Positions 32,792-44,630 of a stretch of 64,000 bases of DNA are shown here, in pieces; the first letter of the stretch is position 1, and each line of letters begins with the position of its first letter. The DNA lies in NCBI GenBank assembly GCA_963693085.1, contig OY856412.1, positions 1,126,619,744 to 1,126,683,743 of the forward strand. The letters run 5' to 3'. Below the pieces are notes generated by a model. That model was not told the DNA's origin, did not search any database, and saw only the letters and a list, made by a program, of their open reading frames with translations. The translations under genes were made by a program, and so were the position numbers. This DNA comes from Alisma plantago-aquatica (Eukaryota; Streptophyta; Magnoliopsida; Alismatales; Alismataceae).

Positions 32792-32803
32792 TGGTATCAG
32801 AGC
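32792..32803 (+). promoter_or_regulatory. CAS-2 primer binding site, tRNA-Met type
   Basis: TGGTATCAGAGC lies two bases after the 5' LTR. Confidence 0.92.
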
Positions 32804-32873
32804 CAATTCCCCTCCAGTAGGTGGGGCCCACATGGGTCTGTGGCATGCCAGTCTTTGAGCCGTGTGGTCCACG

Positions 32874-32989
32874 CATGTTGGAAAGGGCTATCCGAGTTGA
32901 TGGAGCCACCCATGCACTAGTAGTGTTCAGGCATGTTGGAAAGGGCTATCCGAGTTGATGGAGCCGCCCTTGTGTTGGTAGCCGTGATC
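32874..32989 (+). repeat. 58 bp tandem duplication in the CAS-2 internal region
   Basis: CATGTTGGAAAGGGCTATCC is present at 32874 and again at 32932, each continuing GAGTTGATGGAGCC. CAS-3 has a single copy, which accounts for its 57 bp shorter internal region. Confidence 0.92.
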
Positions 32990-33098
32990 GGGAGCTGGGT
33001 GTACATGGGTCATTTGGGTCAGCACTGAAATGGGGAATAATTATGAGGCCATATAGTTGAGCCTTGACGAGGACGTCAAGAGTCTAAGTGGGGGAGAT

Positions 33099-33389
33099 TG
33101 TAACATCCTAGTATTTGAGGCCTTGGATAAGATAATCTTAAAAGGAATGATAGGACTAACCATATCACCAAGGTGCACCTTCTTTTCCAGGAGCCCATCA
33201 CTAAAGAACTCCATAGTTAAGTGTGCTCGACTTGGAGTAGTACTAGGATCGGTGACCAGTCAGGAAGTTGATCCTGGCTTGCGCGTCAGTGTGGACAAAG
33301 TGCGCAGTTCAGGCTAGTGGTGGTTTGTGGGGCCAGTCGTCATTCCTGAAACTCTACTAGAGCCTAGGGCAGTGGGCCCAGACGTTACA
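33099..33389 (+). repeat. CAS-2 3' LTR with 5S-like segment
   Basis: It is 291 bp. The 5S-like segment is at about 33190-33290. The A-box (AGTTAAGTGTGCTCGAC) is nearer the 5S form than in the 5' LTR, while the C-box has one change (GGATCGGTGACC). Confidence 0.95.
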
Positions 33390-33394
33390 AGCTC
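33390..33394 (+). repeat. Target site duplication of CAS-2, right copy
   Basis: AGCTC is identical to 32494-32498. Confidence 0.93.
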
Positions 33395-35086
33395 TCATCC
33401 TAAATTGTGGTGTTTATGTTCCTTCTTGTGGTGGCGGTCGAACCTGGACTAGGAGGAAGAATTTGTTACACAGAATGCGAAGAGAGTGGGCAAAAGGAAG
33501 TAGACGGGTCCAAGAGGCAAACAGGATTGGGTCAAGTGGGAACCAGCCAGCAAACTTGGGCCAGAGGGGCAGGCCTCACACTAGGTGTCATATGTGGTTC
33601 CCATCCATGAACTGGATTGAAGGGTCATAGGGCCTTTAATTTTTTCCCCAGTAAGTGTTGCACCCAAATATCTCATATGTTATGCAAATCTTATAAAATT
33701 CATTAAAAATAGCTCTTTTACCCTCAAAATCCCCCTAAAATACCCTTGAACTTAGAAAAATATCCCCTTAATTATGAAGCCCTTCGATCAGACATATCAT
33801 GTATTGTTTCTGATGAGTTATTATGTATAGGATAACACTCCATATTAGGGTTCATTAAATAAAATAAATAGTATCCAGGTGATATTAATTCTCAGAAAAT
33901 TGTGGTAGAACCCTAATGATGATCAAAACCCATTTTTGAACTCTGATCTTAGTTTTATTGATCAATATTTGGCCTTTTCATATTAAAGACTAATTAGGTG
34001 ATTTAACCCTCATATTAATTCTAGAAAACAAGGAAAGCATCATAGAAATATGAAACTCGTACTAGGACCTAAAAATGACATCATGATAAGTAGAAAAATA
34101 CCAAATACGTAAATTAGATCAATTGGACCTAGTTTTGGCCAAACCCTAATAAGGACCTAAATACCATTAATTATGGTGAAACTTCTATTAATGATCATTG
34201 ATTGTTATTAATTAGGTGATGACCAGAGATGGTAGATCATCAAGGATAAGTTAAGAATCTCTAAACTCATGTACGTGGATATAATTATATGACTACTTTT
34301 GTTGGATGTTATAAGTATGTGTACTTGCTTGTATTTATTTGCATAAACTTGCTTGGATGTGTATATATCATGGTACTCCTCTTCCTTAAACATTAGAACA
34401 TTAAAGAAGGAAAATAAAATGTAGTTACTAATGGTGTTCATTAATCTCTCTATTAGAGAGGGAAAGTATTAATGTTGACTAGCACCACCCTAATGGTACA
34501 TGGTACACGGGGAGATCCCTAACGGTACAAGGTACGCATGGAATGGGCCCAATAATATATTGTGATGTTGTGCTAAGTCCACCATAGTAATGCATGTTCA
34601 TTGAAATATGGCTTATAACTTGGGTTTACCTAATTTTCTGCCTTAAATAATATTTTCATTTTCTTTTCTTCTTTCTTCAAATATTTTAAATATGCCAACA
34701 TAGTATTAATATCTTTTCAACCACGTACACAACTTTTCTTGATTCGTCTGTTTCATTTATTTTCTAAGTTCATAGCTAGCATGGGAGAAAAGATGTGAGT
34801 GAGTAGTTTTATAGGTTTACATGTGGTGATTAAATCTTGTTAGCATACATGTTCATAGACATGTAAATCTTCTTTCAAAATGTATCTATAATTCATGTTG
34901 TAATAAGTCATCTTGTAATCATTTACATGTGGAATGTTGAGAAATGTTATGGTATATGTTATGGTTGTATGTTCATGTATGCATATGTCTCTTCCTTATT
35001 GCTCTCTGAAACAATTAACTAACATTTTCCTATTTATCCTCTCTGGCCTTTTAAGTCCAGAGACGGTAGAATCTAGGGACGTTACA

Positions 35087-35540
35087 AGCAAAGAAAGAGC
35101 AAGCAGGCACTTTTCGTGCCCCCCTCCAAAGAGTCCAATGTCTGCTCAGGAGCAACAGACAGAATGTTGTCGAGACTTAGGGAATAGTGGAGATGCTCTC
35201 CCGTCAAGTCCCCTCTATCAAATCAAAATTTTGCAACCAATGGATCATCCTCTTCTATTGTTGTGTTGTTAGGAATCCACTTTTTGGGCAATAAAAGTAG
35301 CTCAAACTCAAGAAACTAGATGATAGATTTCCTCTATCCTTTCAGGGAGTCCTTGTGTAGTCGTAATTGACAGCTGTGTTTGCTTGGGTGAAGTTGGGTC
35401 TAGGGACGAATGTCTTTCTAGCCTCAACTTCTACTCGGGATAGTCTGTTCTTTGTTCGCCGGGTAGCGGCTATCTTTCTTCTTGGCCCTTGTTTGCTCTA
35501 TCCTAGTCCACCTTTAATTGGTCGTGATCCATTTTTCATC
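35087..35540. other. Unclassified sequence right of NAU-1
   Basis: It is GC-richer than the spacer that follows. Short frames (for example 62 codons at 35367-35555) resemble nothing known to me. It could be the original target DNA of NAU-1 or a remnant of another repeat. Confidence 0.3.
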
Positions 35541-36600
35541 ACACTCTTTCTTTAGTAACAAATCAATCATGATATGTATTTGTCACACTACTATTCGACT
35601 AGTAACTCAATTGTGATCCATCCTTCGTTAGATGTGTTCCATTCTTCATTACTCTTGCAATCTACCAGTCACGTACCATTCTTCTGCTCATTCCTACTCC
35701 ACTATTTAGTTAATCATGAACCATTCTTAGTTACACTCCAGCTCTAGTATTAAGTCAAATAAATATCAATTGTTCATCTCACTCATACTCGATTATTCAT
35801 CCAATCGTGATTTATTTATTTATTATAGTCATGTTGCATTCATCATTAATCTTGTGTTCCATTAGTCATGTACCATTCTTTTGCTCATTCCTTCTCAACT
35901 ATATATATGATCATCATCCATTCTTCATCACACTACTACTCTAGTTGTTAGTCAATCATGACCCATTTGTTGTTACACTCCTTCTCTTCAATTCAATCAA
36001 TCATGATCCAATTATTGCTAGTCATGTTCCATTCTTTATTATTATTGTGTTCAATCATTCATGTACCATTCTTTTTCTCACTCCTTCTCTACTATTCAAT
36101 TGATCATGACCATTCATTACCACACTCCTACCCCTGTATTAATCAAATCATGATCCATTATTCATCCCACCTTACGTTAGTCTTGATCCATTTGTTGTTA
36201 GACTTGTGATCCAATCTTAGTTACTCTTCTATTCCATCATTTTTGCACCATTCTTTTGCTCACTCCTACTCCACTATTTAGTTGATTGTGTTCCATCTTC
36301 ATCACACTCTTTCCCTAGTATTAATTCGATCATGATTATTTCTTCATCACACTCGGGCTCCACTATTTAGTCAATTGTGGTCCATTATTATTCAAAATTG
36401 TATCCCATTTTTCATTACTATTGTGTTCCATCACTCGTGTACCATTCTGCTACTTGCTCTTGCTCCATTGATCAGTTGATTGTGATCTATTCTTTATCAC
36501 ATTCCAGTATTAAGTCAATTATGATCCATTTTTTATCACACTTCTGCTCCACTATTTAGTGAATCATTATTCATTCTTTTTTAGATGTTGTTCCAATCAC
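35540..36600. repeat. Diverged minisatellite, unit about 45 bp, first block
   Basis: Near-repeats of the words TCATGATCCATTCTTCATCA, CACTCCTACTCCACTATTTA and GTCAATCATG alternate over about 1 kb. Spacing of the CATCACACTC word is about 45 bp where it can be measured (36300-36390). Copies are heavily diverged with indels. The ORFs across the block exist because the repeat is T-rich with few stops in that frame. Confidence 0.8.
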
Positions 36601-37060
36601 TGAGTGGTAGTCATTTTTTTCAATATTTTAAAATAAACTTTTCTTTCAATTCTTATTCACCATTATAGTACCAATTACTTGAGGTTACACTTTATAGCTA
36701 GAAACCATTTCAACTAGCCAAAGGGTCATATCAACAAGCACTTTGAAATGACCTACTAATCACTGGAAATAATTTCCAGCTATTTAGTATAACTTCACTT
36801 CATTGTATTTGATAATACAGTTCATTATATCTGGTAATAGACATCACTAATTAGTGTATGCATCTAGTAACATCCTCCTCATCTTGTGAGAACAAACTCG
36901 GCCTCCATTAAAACTTTTAAGTAGAAGCACAATCAAGACACTATTGTAGTATCACAAAATTGCTCATTCTTGAAATTCAAGCATAGGATGTAGTATGATG
37001 CTTACTATGAGAGGCTCATTTTTTCAATTTTGTTCTTCTAGCTCCAAAATTCATCATATC
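36601..37060. other. AT-rich spacer between minisatellite blocks
   Basis: No gene, domain or mobile-element end is recognised here. Confidence 0.5.
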
Positions 37061-37860
37061 ATACTCTATTATTTATTGCACTTATGATCTAGTATTTCGC
37101 TAGTTGTGTTCCATTTCTAGACAACACCCCATATCTAATATTCCTCCTATCGTGTTCCATTCTTCATTTTATTGTTGATCTAGTTTTACTTTAGTCGTGT
37201 GCCATTCATCGTTACACTCCAACTCTATTATTCATTTATTTGTGTTCCATTCTTCATCTCACTCTCCATTCAATTTGGTGCTCAATTCCTAGATACACTC
37301 CTCATCCATCATTTTGATAATTTTGTTTTATTCTTGGATACATTGATCATCCATTCTTCCATCAATTTTGTTCCATTATTGGTTAACACCCTAGCTCCAA
37401 ATTCATCATATTGTGTTTCCATATTCATAGTACTCTTGATCTAGTATGTCTTTAGTGTGTTCCATTCTTGGTTACATTGCAGCTGCATTATTCATTATAT
37501 GGTGCTCCACTCTTTTATTTCACTTTCTCTCTAGTTTTATGTTCCATTCTTGGATACACTCCTCATCCACTATTCTATCGATTGTGTTCCATTTTTTGAT
37601 ACACTCCCCATCCACTACACAGTCAATTGTGTTCCATTTTTGGATTTCTCCCCAGCTCTGAAATTCATTATATCGTGTATCACCCTTCAATGTACTCCTG
37701 ATCCAATATTTCATTATTGCCTTCCATTTTGCTTTATACTCTAGCTCCGTGATTCGTTTGATTGTGTTCCATTCATCGTTTCTCCCCATCCATTTTTTTC
37801 CTAATCTTGGATGCACTCATCATTCACTTTTTTATCAATTATGTTCCATTCCTGGATTGT
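37060..37860. repeat. Diverged minisatellite, second block
   Basis: The related words GTGTTCCATTCTTGGATACA, CTCCTCATCCACTATT and TCAATTGTGTTCCATT recur, clearest at 37530-37660. The unit resembles the first block with GTGTTCC in place of ATGATCC, so both blocks probably descend from one array split or eroded in the middle. Confidence 0.75.
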
Positions 37861-38714
37861 GTTTTTCAAATTTAAAAGTTTCATAGGAATAGTCAATTTT
37901 TGAATGAAAGAAGGAAGAATTTGTATCAATGCTACTTTGCATCTTAAATTGTTTGTTTCTTGATGATTTTATGTAGAGAAAAGAAGATCATTCATCCAAT
38001 CATATTGTATAGTTCCAACGTCTTCTTTACTTTCTCTAACACCATGTAGAGAATAAGATGGAAGGCTCATTAGTTTCTTTCAAACAAAAATCACATTTTT
38101 ATATATATGAGAAGGGACACATTTACGAGCTTGGGACTCAAGTAAACATGTCTTGGCCAAGACACTAAGGTCTATTTACATAATAAACTGAATTATTAAC
38201 AACTCTTATAAAGTGTCTCATGAACACAAGAGTTAGAGAAATGCAAAATGGACCTATAACATACATCTGTTATTTACATGCCTTTTACTTTTAGTGCATA
38301 GTAAATCTTGTTATTGTCCATTTAGTTTATATCATGTAAAAGGACTAATTTCGGTGATCCCACTAGACATTTTTATCTTAGTTAGGTCCTCAGTAATCCA
38401 TACAAATTTTGTTATCTTTTATTACTTGGGTGTCTAGAGCCAAAAATCATTTTAGTCACCTTTTAGGGTAGGTTTTTTATTAAACTTGTATTTTGATTGA
38501 GGTATGATAATCTGAACTTGTAGTTCAACTGGGAGATATGTTAGAAGCATATGAGCCTTATATTATTTCTTGGTAGAATTTTAATTTAAATAGGTACCAT
38601 CTTAGACAAACTCTAGTTTGATTGATTTGTAGTCAAAATGACTTCATTTTAATTTCCTAATTGTTGTGTTGAACAGGTAAATTTTCCTATACACTTCATT
38701 CATCAAATATATTA
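37861..38714. other. AT-rich spacer, nothing recognised
   Basis: No ORF of note, no terminal repeat and no RNA gene is seen. Confidence 0.5.
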
Positions 38715-38835
38715 ATTGAAGGACATCATCATCATCTAAGCCTCAGTCCCAACTATGTTGGGGTAGGCTACATGGATCCTTCATTTCCATTCAGCTCTAT
38801 CATGGGCCATATTCCGGTTGAGATGTAGAGATTCA
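38715..38835. mobile_element. SINE-like fragment (Au-SINE type motif)
   Basis: CATCATCATCATCTAAGCCT, CAGTCCCAACTATGTTGGGG, TAGGCTACATGGATCC, and CATTCAGCTCTATCATGGGC form a block that is widely dispersed in plant genomes. I associate it from memory with the Au SINE family. No full-length element with A/B boxes and flanking duplication could be delimited, so the family name is tentative. Confidence 0.4.
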
Positions 38836-39034
38836 AAATCTCTCTTTATAAGCAACAACTAAAGTATGATTTTGTCTAAGGATTAATTAACAAACAATTG
38901 TCTTCATAACTTCATTTTTTACTCAAGAAAATGTATCTATTTACTAAGGACACTCCTAAATGCTCCAATTTTCGTACATACACTAAACTTTATCCATTCC
39001 TATATATAGGGACCATACTGTTATCACTCCAGAA
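38836..39034. other. AT-rich spacer
   Basis: Nothing is recognised. Confidence 0.4.
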
Positions 39035-39163
39035 CACACTTGAACATTAGAACACATCAAGAAAAAACTTATACAATATTGTGCCTTAGTGATCCATGCA
39101 CACTTGAACAATAGAACACATCAAGAAGATAATTCTTACAACATTGTGCCTTAGTGATTCATT
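39035..39163. repeat. 64 bp tandem duplication
   Basis: CACACTTGAACATTAGAACA (39035) recurs as CACACTTGAACAATAGAACA (39099). Both copies contain CATTGTGCCTTAGTGATTCA or a one-to-two base variant of it. Confidence 0.9.
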
Positions 39164-41700
39164 TAGTAATCAAGTAAAGCATATGCATATGCAAAATGAT
39201 TTCCAATCATTTAGAGAATTTCATTAGAAAAATTCATCAAAAAATTCAATTGTATTTATTTATTCCAATATTTACTTTGTGAAGAAGTCTTATGCAACTA
39301 CATCAAGGTGAGTGAAGCAACAACTGGTCTATAAACAAGTAATGGCCCTTCATCTTGCAAAAAAGGATACAATTGGTGACCTTCCTTCAGTCAAGAAAAA
39401 AATAAAGTGTTGAGCTAGTTCTCCTTAATCTTATGAAGAGAACAAGAGGTAGTGACGTTTGGTTGACCACAACAAAAAAAGGTTTTGAGATGGTTTCTTA
39501 CTGGCCCTTCAAGGAAATAGTGGTGATATCTCACAGACAAGATCTAAAGGAGATTGAAAAATTGGTTGATCTTTATTTTCAATTATTTGATATATAATCT
39601 TGTATTATATTCTCTCTTTGTTACCATTGTAGATTTTTTGCCTAATCTTAATGGTACAAAGGAAAAATAGGTGTGGAGTGATTTTGAATTATGTTCAATA
39701 ATTGTTTTCATCTACTCCTTCCTTCCCCTCCTTAATTACATAAAGTTTACAAATACAGTTGCTATGAAATAGTTTCTATTGAGAATTTCCACATTTTATT
39801 TAGAGTCTATTGACCACCTTCCCTTCTAGGCTCTATTATTATTTGATATTGGATAAATTCTTTTAGGAACCTACAAAAGAAGCTAGAAGTGTAGAATACA
39901 CATTGCAAGAAATATCAACTTGGAAGGGAAGGCAAAGAGTGAACCAATATGTTAGTATTTAGATCTCAAGAAAAGGGTGATAGAAAAGAATAATAAACTT
40001 TGTCTCACAAGTAAGATGGAAATAGAGAAAAGGAAGACAAATATATCATACTAGTTGGATAATTGAAAATACTAGTGAAGAGGACTCACATACAGAAAAG
40101 TTACTTATTCTTGTCATATAAAAACTTAATATATGCTCTTTGTTACTAGAACTGAAATGCTAGGCTATAAGAGTAGTTGTATGAAGTTATCTAAGCTAGT
40201 GGAACTTACATGAGAAAATTCATGACCTCTCTTGTGAACTAGGTGACCTCAAATTTGCTCCATCTACTAATGATGATATCTCTTCTTGCATGTCCAAAAT
40301 AGATGCTATAGTGATTAAACGATTTTATCTTGACTGGACAAACACTGCTTGCATAGTTTAATTGCATGTTGACCAAATTACATCTATTATATTCAATCAT
40401 GAATATGATAATCATATGTGATGAAAAGAACAATCATTCACTTAAATGGTAATTCCTAAATCCATAATTTCAGATCTAGTGAGAGAGCACAAGGAACACA
40501 TCCAAACTCCTAAATAGCCACTACTAGTTAGATAATTTACTCCATTATTTCTATAAAATAGTAGGTAGAAGTAGAATTGACTACAAACCCAAATCATCCA
40601 CCAAATAATACATTTGTAAACCATTTCTCATGCCAACCACTCATCCAAACACCAAAATCCTTTTTTTTCATTTTACAACCATTCTAGACATCTTGTTTAT
40701 CAAGTTCACTATAGGAAGGGTGATTCTGAGAAACCTTTTTGGGTCCCAAAATCTTCCCAACCAATTTGAATTCATAATTAACATAAAAGTTGTAATAAAA
40801 TTCTAGTGGTGTCTAGGCTCTATTTTTGCAACTTTGATTTACGTTGTGAACTTGACTTTATGTTAAATATAATTATGTGGTGTCACTAAAAGCCTAATTG
40901 TTAGTATATCTTCGATTAGATGGAGTGTGATGGTGGTAGGAAGCTAAGAGTTGATTGTACGGGGGTGCTTGTATAAATGGCACATTGTTGTGGTGGAGTA
41001 TGGATGACAAACATTTCATGGAGGTGTATTGGTGGGGAAATGAGTGATGGTTCAAACTACAAGAATATGATGAAGGGGATCTATTTGTCATTGTGAGGCT
41101 TGAATGAATGCTATAAGAGTTTTCTGTCGACATTTTGATGCAGCCTAGTGAGGGGAATTGTATCTGATATTTGTAGTATATGCTATTCAAGTGTTTCACC
41201 TTCTCTTTCATTGGATGTTAATCACTAAAAATCTATATTTAGCTAAATACAAATGTATCTGATCAAATCATTTATGGCTTTGAAGATTTCCCCATATATC
41301 TGGGAGGATAGTCTTTCACTGGTCGATTTATCTTTAAAGACAAGAAGCTTATAAATTCGTATTCAATTACTCAAGATCTACTTATTTTGGAAGAATCGAG
41401 TATGTTAGTTGGCTATCAAACTGTGGAAAATCCCTACTAGCCGAATAGTATTGGTGGGTGATAGTTGTTTATTTTACTGTAGTGGGACCTTATTCCTCGT
41501 CAGAAAGTGCTTTTCACATGGCTTAGCAAGGGCTTCAGGGTTGCTATTGAGAAGTAGTCAGATAAGTCTTAAATTGCAGTTGAATTCTGATGAAAATGTG
41601 GTTTCCTAATGTACCCTACAAAGAAGTAGAGAATATTAAGATTTATGCAAAAATAAGATATTGTTATAAATTATATAGAAAATTGAAGCAGTTTGTGGGT
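39164..41700. other. AT-rich spacer left of the copia remnant
   Basis: No domain could be read in any frame. Part of it may be earlier copia sequence too decayed to recognise, since copia integrase remains begin about 41740. Confidence 0.45.
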
Positions 41701-41928
41701 ATGACAATAGAAAAATGGATATTATCAACCACACTCCTAAAACATTTCGGGAAGAAGCAATCACAATATTGTGCTAAATTCAAAATAGATTGTTCATCAA
41801 TCCATATCTTGAGAAATGTCTACATGATTGTCTATACTAAGAATCATAAAGTTGATTCATTTCATACCTTTGGCTTCACATGGTACATACTAAACATGAA
41901 CCAAAAGATCATTATTTTATAATACTTC
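41700..41928 (+). pseudogene. COP-1: Ty1/copia integrase remnant, left of DEL-2
   Basis: Across frames, the translation follows the copia integrase core end. FREEAITILC then IQNRLFINPYLEKC correspond to the family's W-A-E-A...C-Y-I-Q-N-R block. SFHTFGFTWYILNMNQK (about 41860-41910) corresponds to the F-H-x-F-G-x-x-C-Y-I-L-N block. There are several stops and frame changes. The sequence breaks at the DEL-2 target site ACTTC and copia homology resumes at 52697. Confidence 0.72.
41924..41928 (+). repeat. Target site duplication of DEL-2, left copy
   Basis: ACTTC is repeated at 52692-52696. Confidence 0.93.
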
Positions 41929-42975
41929 TGTTACAACCTCAAATTTTGCATGAGTTTTCATAATTGAAATATAATGATTTTGTGAATTTTGGGCTTAACT
42001 AAAAAGGTTGTAAGCTTTACTTCAAAGGATGGGTTTCCTTACAAATATTCCTTTGGATAGGAATTTCGTGATTCCCATTATTATATTAATCCAATAATGG
42101 ATATAAAACAGAACAAAAGAGGAAAATTCCAAATATTAGAAAAAGATACAAGATAATGAGTTTTAAGCAAAATATTTATAAGAAATACTTGGAAATATCT
42201 CAAAAGTGGCATTAATGGCCACAAATGAGTAAAAATTCATTTAAATATGATTTCTAATAAAAGAAATATGAAAATAGGAAAAAGGAAAGGAAAGATAAAG
42301 AGAAATCCTTTAAAATAAATATGTTAATAAAGAAATAAGAGAAAAGGCAAAGGAATATTTTCCTAAAATGGGCTTTCGTGTCTTTAGGGTTCCTTGAGGT
42401 CCAAGGAATCCAAGATGATAAGATAATGGCAAAAGAAAGAGTAAATACCAATTTATTTGGTTTTATTAATGAATAACTTGCTTGCAAAGGAAATACCCTT
42501 TTTCCTTTGGAATTTGGGTGTCAAAATTTATACACGTGTAGATAATGCCAAGATGGAGTTTTCCCTAAAATTTGAGAAGAAAAGGGTAAACGAGGAGAGA
42601 GATGTGAATTTCACAAGTTTCCTTTATTTAATACATATTTTTCTTGGTTTTAAAGAGTTGGAAACAAGGGGAGCAATGGTAGCCATCATTTTATCCGGGT
42701 GGTCCAAAGGACTACCGATCTGATGGTAGATGTGCATCTTCTACCTCAACTCGTAGAAGGAAAGCGACTGGGAAAAATAGATTATTCCCAAGTCTATTTT
42801 CTTGGATCACAAGATACCAGGAAAGAATCAAAGACCACGAGGGTCTTTAGGACTTGTTTCCACACTCAGCCAACCTTACTTTTAGGGTGGTTTGAGAGAT
42901 CTAGAAGAAATTCCCAAAACTGCAAGGAACCATGGTAGCAGTGGAGGTTTGGGAACCCTAATTCGGAGCCCCCAC

Positions 42976-42988
42976 CTATATATATAGG
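42976..42988 (+). promoter_or_regulatory. TATA box of the DEL-2 5' LTR
   Basis: CTATATATATAGG is followed by ACTACCTTTGGTCTC and is preserved at 50556-50568 in the 3' LTR. It is the most TATA-like site in the LTR and probably marks the U3/R boundary about 1.07 kb from the start. Confidence 0.7.
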
Positions 42989-44502
42989 ACTACCTTTGGT
43001 CTCGGCCAAGTCCTACGATCTAGAATGGCATGGTTCTAGCTCCAATTCCTCTCTATCTCTCTGGATCGTCTTCCCTCTGGTAGCAAGTCCATCGTAGTGC
43101 TGCTATGGGCATATCTAGAAGACAAACAAGGAGAAGGGGAGTGGGAGCCATAGGATCGAAGTCCACCATGGACTCGCGGGGGAACTGAAGGCCCAGATCT
43201 ACTCTATGTTTCAATATGTTGTGAGTGGGTACAGTCAATGCGAGCCGCACAATCTGTGTGCCGGTCAGTGCAACCTGGATCAAACGACTATCCTTTTTTC
43301 TGACTAAAAGTAATTACTCGCTCTCTAAACAGAAAATCAAATAAATCGGTGAATCTTGGATAAATCACTAAAAATATATTCTTTGGCCGAAAAATACAAA
43401 TAAGTAGTGCTTTTTATCAGAAAAATGCAAGGAATGCAATGAAAATGTAATTGAATCTTGATTCTGCTTGGAATTCAAAAAGTATGCAAAGATGCTATCT
43501 TTAATGGTTTATCTAATGAAAAACCCTAGTCTTTATTGATTAATGTAATTAGAGGGGTTTAATGGATGAATTAAGTTGATATTAACATGTTAATTGTAAA
43601 AAGGAACATTAGGAACAAAAAGGATGAGCTTTACACGGTTTAATTTAGAGTTTCATGTGCATGAAGATGCTTGAATGGGCCTTGAAACCCAAATATTAGT
43701 AATTATGATTTTTAATGGCTTTAATTGTTCAAATTCATGAATAAAACTGAGATATGATGCTTCTAAGATATTTTGAGTATAAAGGTTTCTAATTGTGGAT
43801 AAATGTCTTTAATGTAGAAATTAGGGTTTTCTAATGAATAAAGGTAGAATTAATGACAATTAGAATTCATATGTGAATTAGACTATAATGAACTATGAAT
43901 TGATGATAAATGTGCATAATGATCTTGTCATGGAATAAAAGGGATAAAAATGGTAGCTTTAATGTAAAAGAGGCTTAATGGACTTAATTGATGATTAATT
44001 GTGTTGTTTCTGAAATTAAGGTTATATGTTGTTAAAAGGTAACCTTACTAACTTTCATGAAGGATAGATGAGAAATTAGGGTTTAAAAGAGTAAAATGAA
44101 GTAAAAATCCTCATTTCAAAGTAAACCCAAAAAGAGGTAGAAATCCTAAAAAGGAATAGAAACCTTAAGTAGCAAGATGGTTTGAATAGATTTTGATAAA
44201 AAGGAATTGGATGTGATTTCAGGACTCTTGTACTTGCTTGATTGGATGTCTTGATTGATTGGACTATTCTATCTCAATTTAGCCTAGCAGGTATGTGGTT
44301 AATTATGATTAATCGCATTAGTTTTCCTGAAGGTTTCCCAGATGGTTAATCACATTGATTAAAACTAAATAGTTTGTATGTTCATACTGTAATTATAAAG
44401 TCACTATGGTTATCACAATTATAAATACATGTGTATTCTCACACCTACATGCCACCCTGATGGAAGATGACATAAAGGTCAGGCCCAAGAAGGTAGACCA
44501 AT

Positions 44503-44630
44503 GGGCACCATGAGAGGTGACCCCAGACACCAAGCTCGGGAATGAGAAGGTGGTCTATGTTGCATGACTATGGGGGAACCATGAGGGATGACCCCCAACC
44601 ACCAAGCTCAGGATTGAGAAGGTGGCCTTA
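44503..44630. repeat. Degenerate duplication (about 70 bp period) in the DEL-2 LTR
   Basis: GGGCACCATGAGAGGTGACC followed by ACCAAGCTCGGGAATGAGAA recurs as GGGAACCATGAGGGATGACC and ACCAAGCTCAGGATTGAGAA. The 3' LTR has the same pair at about 52078-52200. Confidence 0.85.

Larger units (their letters stand above)
32499..33389 (+). mobile_element. CAS-2: complete Cassandra element
   Basis: This is an 891 bp TRIM with two 291 bp LTRs (32499-32789 and 33099-33389), a tRNA-Met primer site at 32792, a polypurine tract AAGTGGGGGAGAT ending at 33098 and AGCTC target duplications. The LTRs start TGTAACATCCTA, end GACGTTACA and differ at 12 of 291 positions by hand count, so it is younger than CAS-1. 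The internal region (309 bp) is longer than in CAS-1 and CAS-3 because of a 58 bp tandem duplication. It encodes no protein and would depend on other elements for transposition. Confidence 0.96.
27531..35086 (+). mobile_element. NAU-1: LARD-like non-coding LTR retrotransposon, 5' truncated
   Basis: The last about 1.6 kb of the 5' LTR (27531-29122) repeats at 33489-35086 in the 3' LTR. Between them lie a tRNA-Met-type primer site (29125), about 1.96 kb of internal DNA and a polypurine tract (31067-31081). The 3' LTR begins TGTGATGACCCTGAATTTT at 31082 and ends GGGACGTTACA at 35086. It is about 3.1 kb once CAS-2 is removed. The internal region has no gag-pol similarity I can see. This matches large retrotransposon derivatives (LARDs), which depend on proteins from other elements. 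An internal deletion derivative of a coding element is the alternative. The strand follows the primer site and tract. Confidence 0.8.
31082..35086 (+). repeat. NAU-1 3' LTR, interrupted by CAS-2
   Basis: The parts are 31082-32498 and 33395-35086, rejoined at the AGCTC target site. It ends CTAGGGACGTTACA and is followed by AGCAAAG. Its last 1.6 kb pairs with the truncated 5' LTR. No long ORF is present. Confidence 0.82.

Noticed and set aside
32413..33317. ORFs of 62-86 codons in CAS-2, occurring in near-duplicate
   Set aside because: They repeat because they lie in the two LTRs, and they cross the 5S-like segment and the LTR start. Cassandra is non-coding.
35958..36209. Hydrophobic 83-codon ORF as a membrane protein
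   Set aside because: It lies wholly in the minisatellite, and the Leu/Ser/His-rich peptide is the translation of the T- and C-rich repeat.
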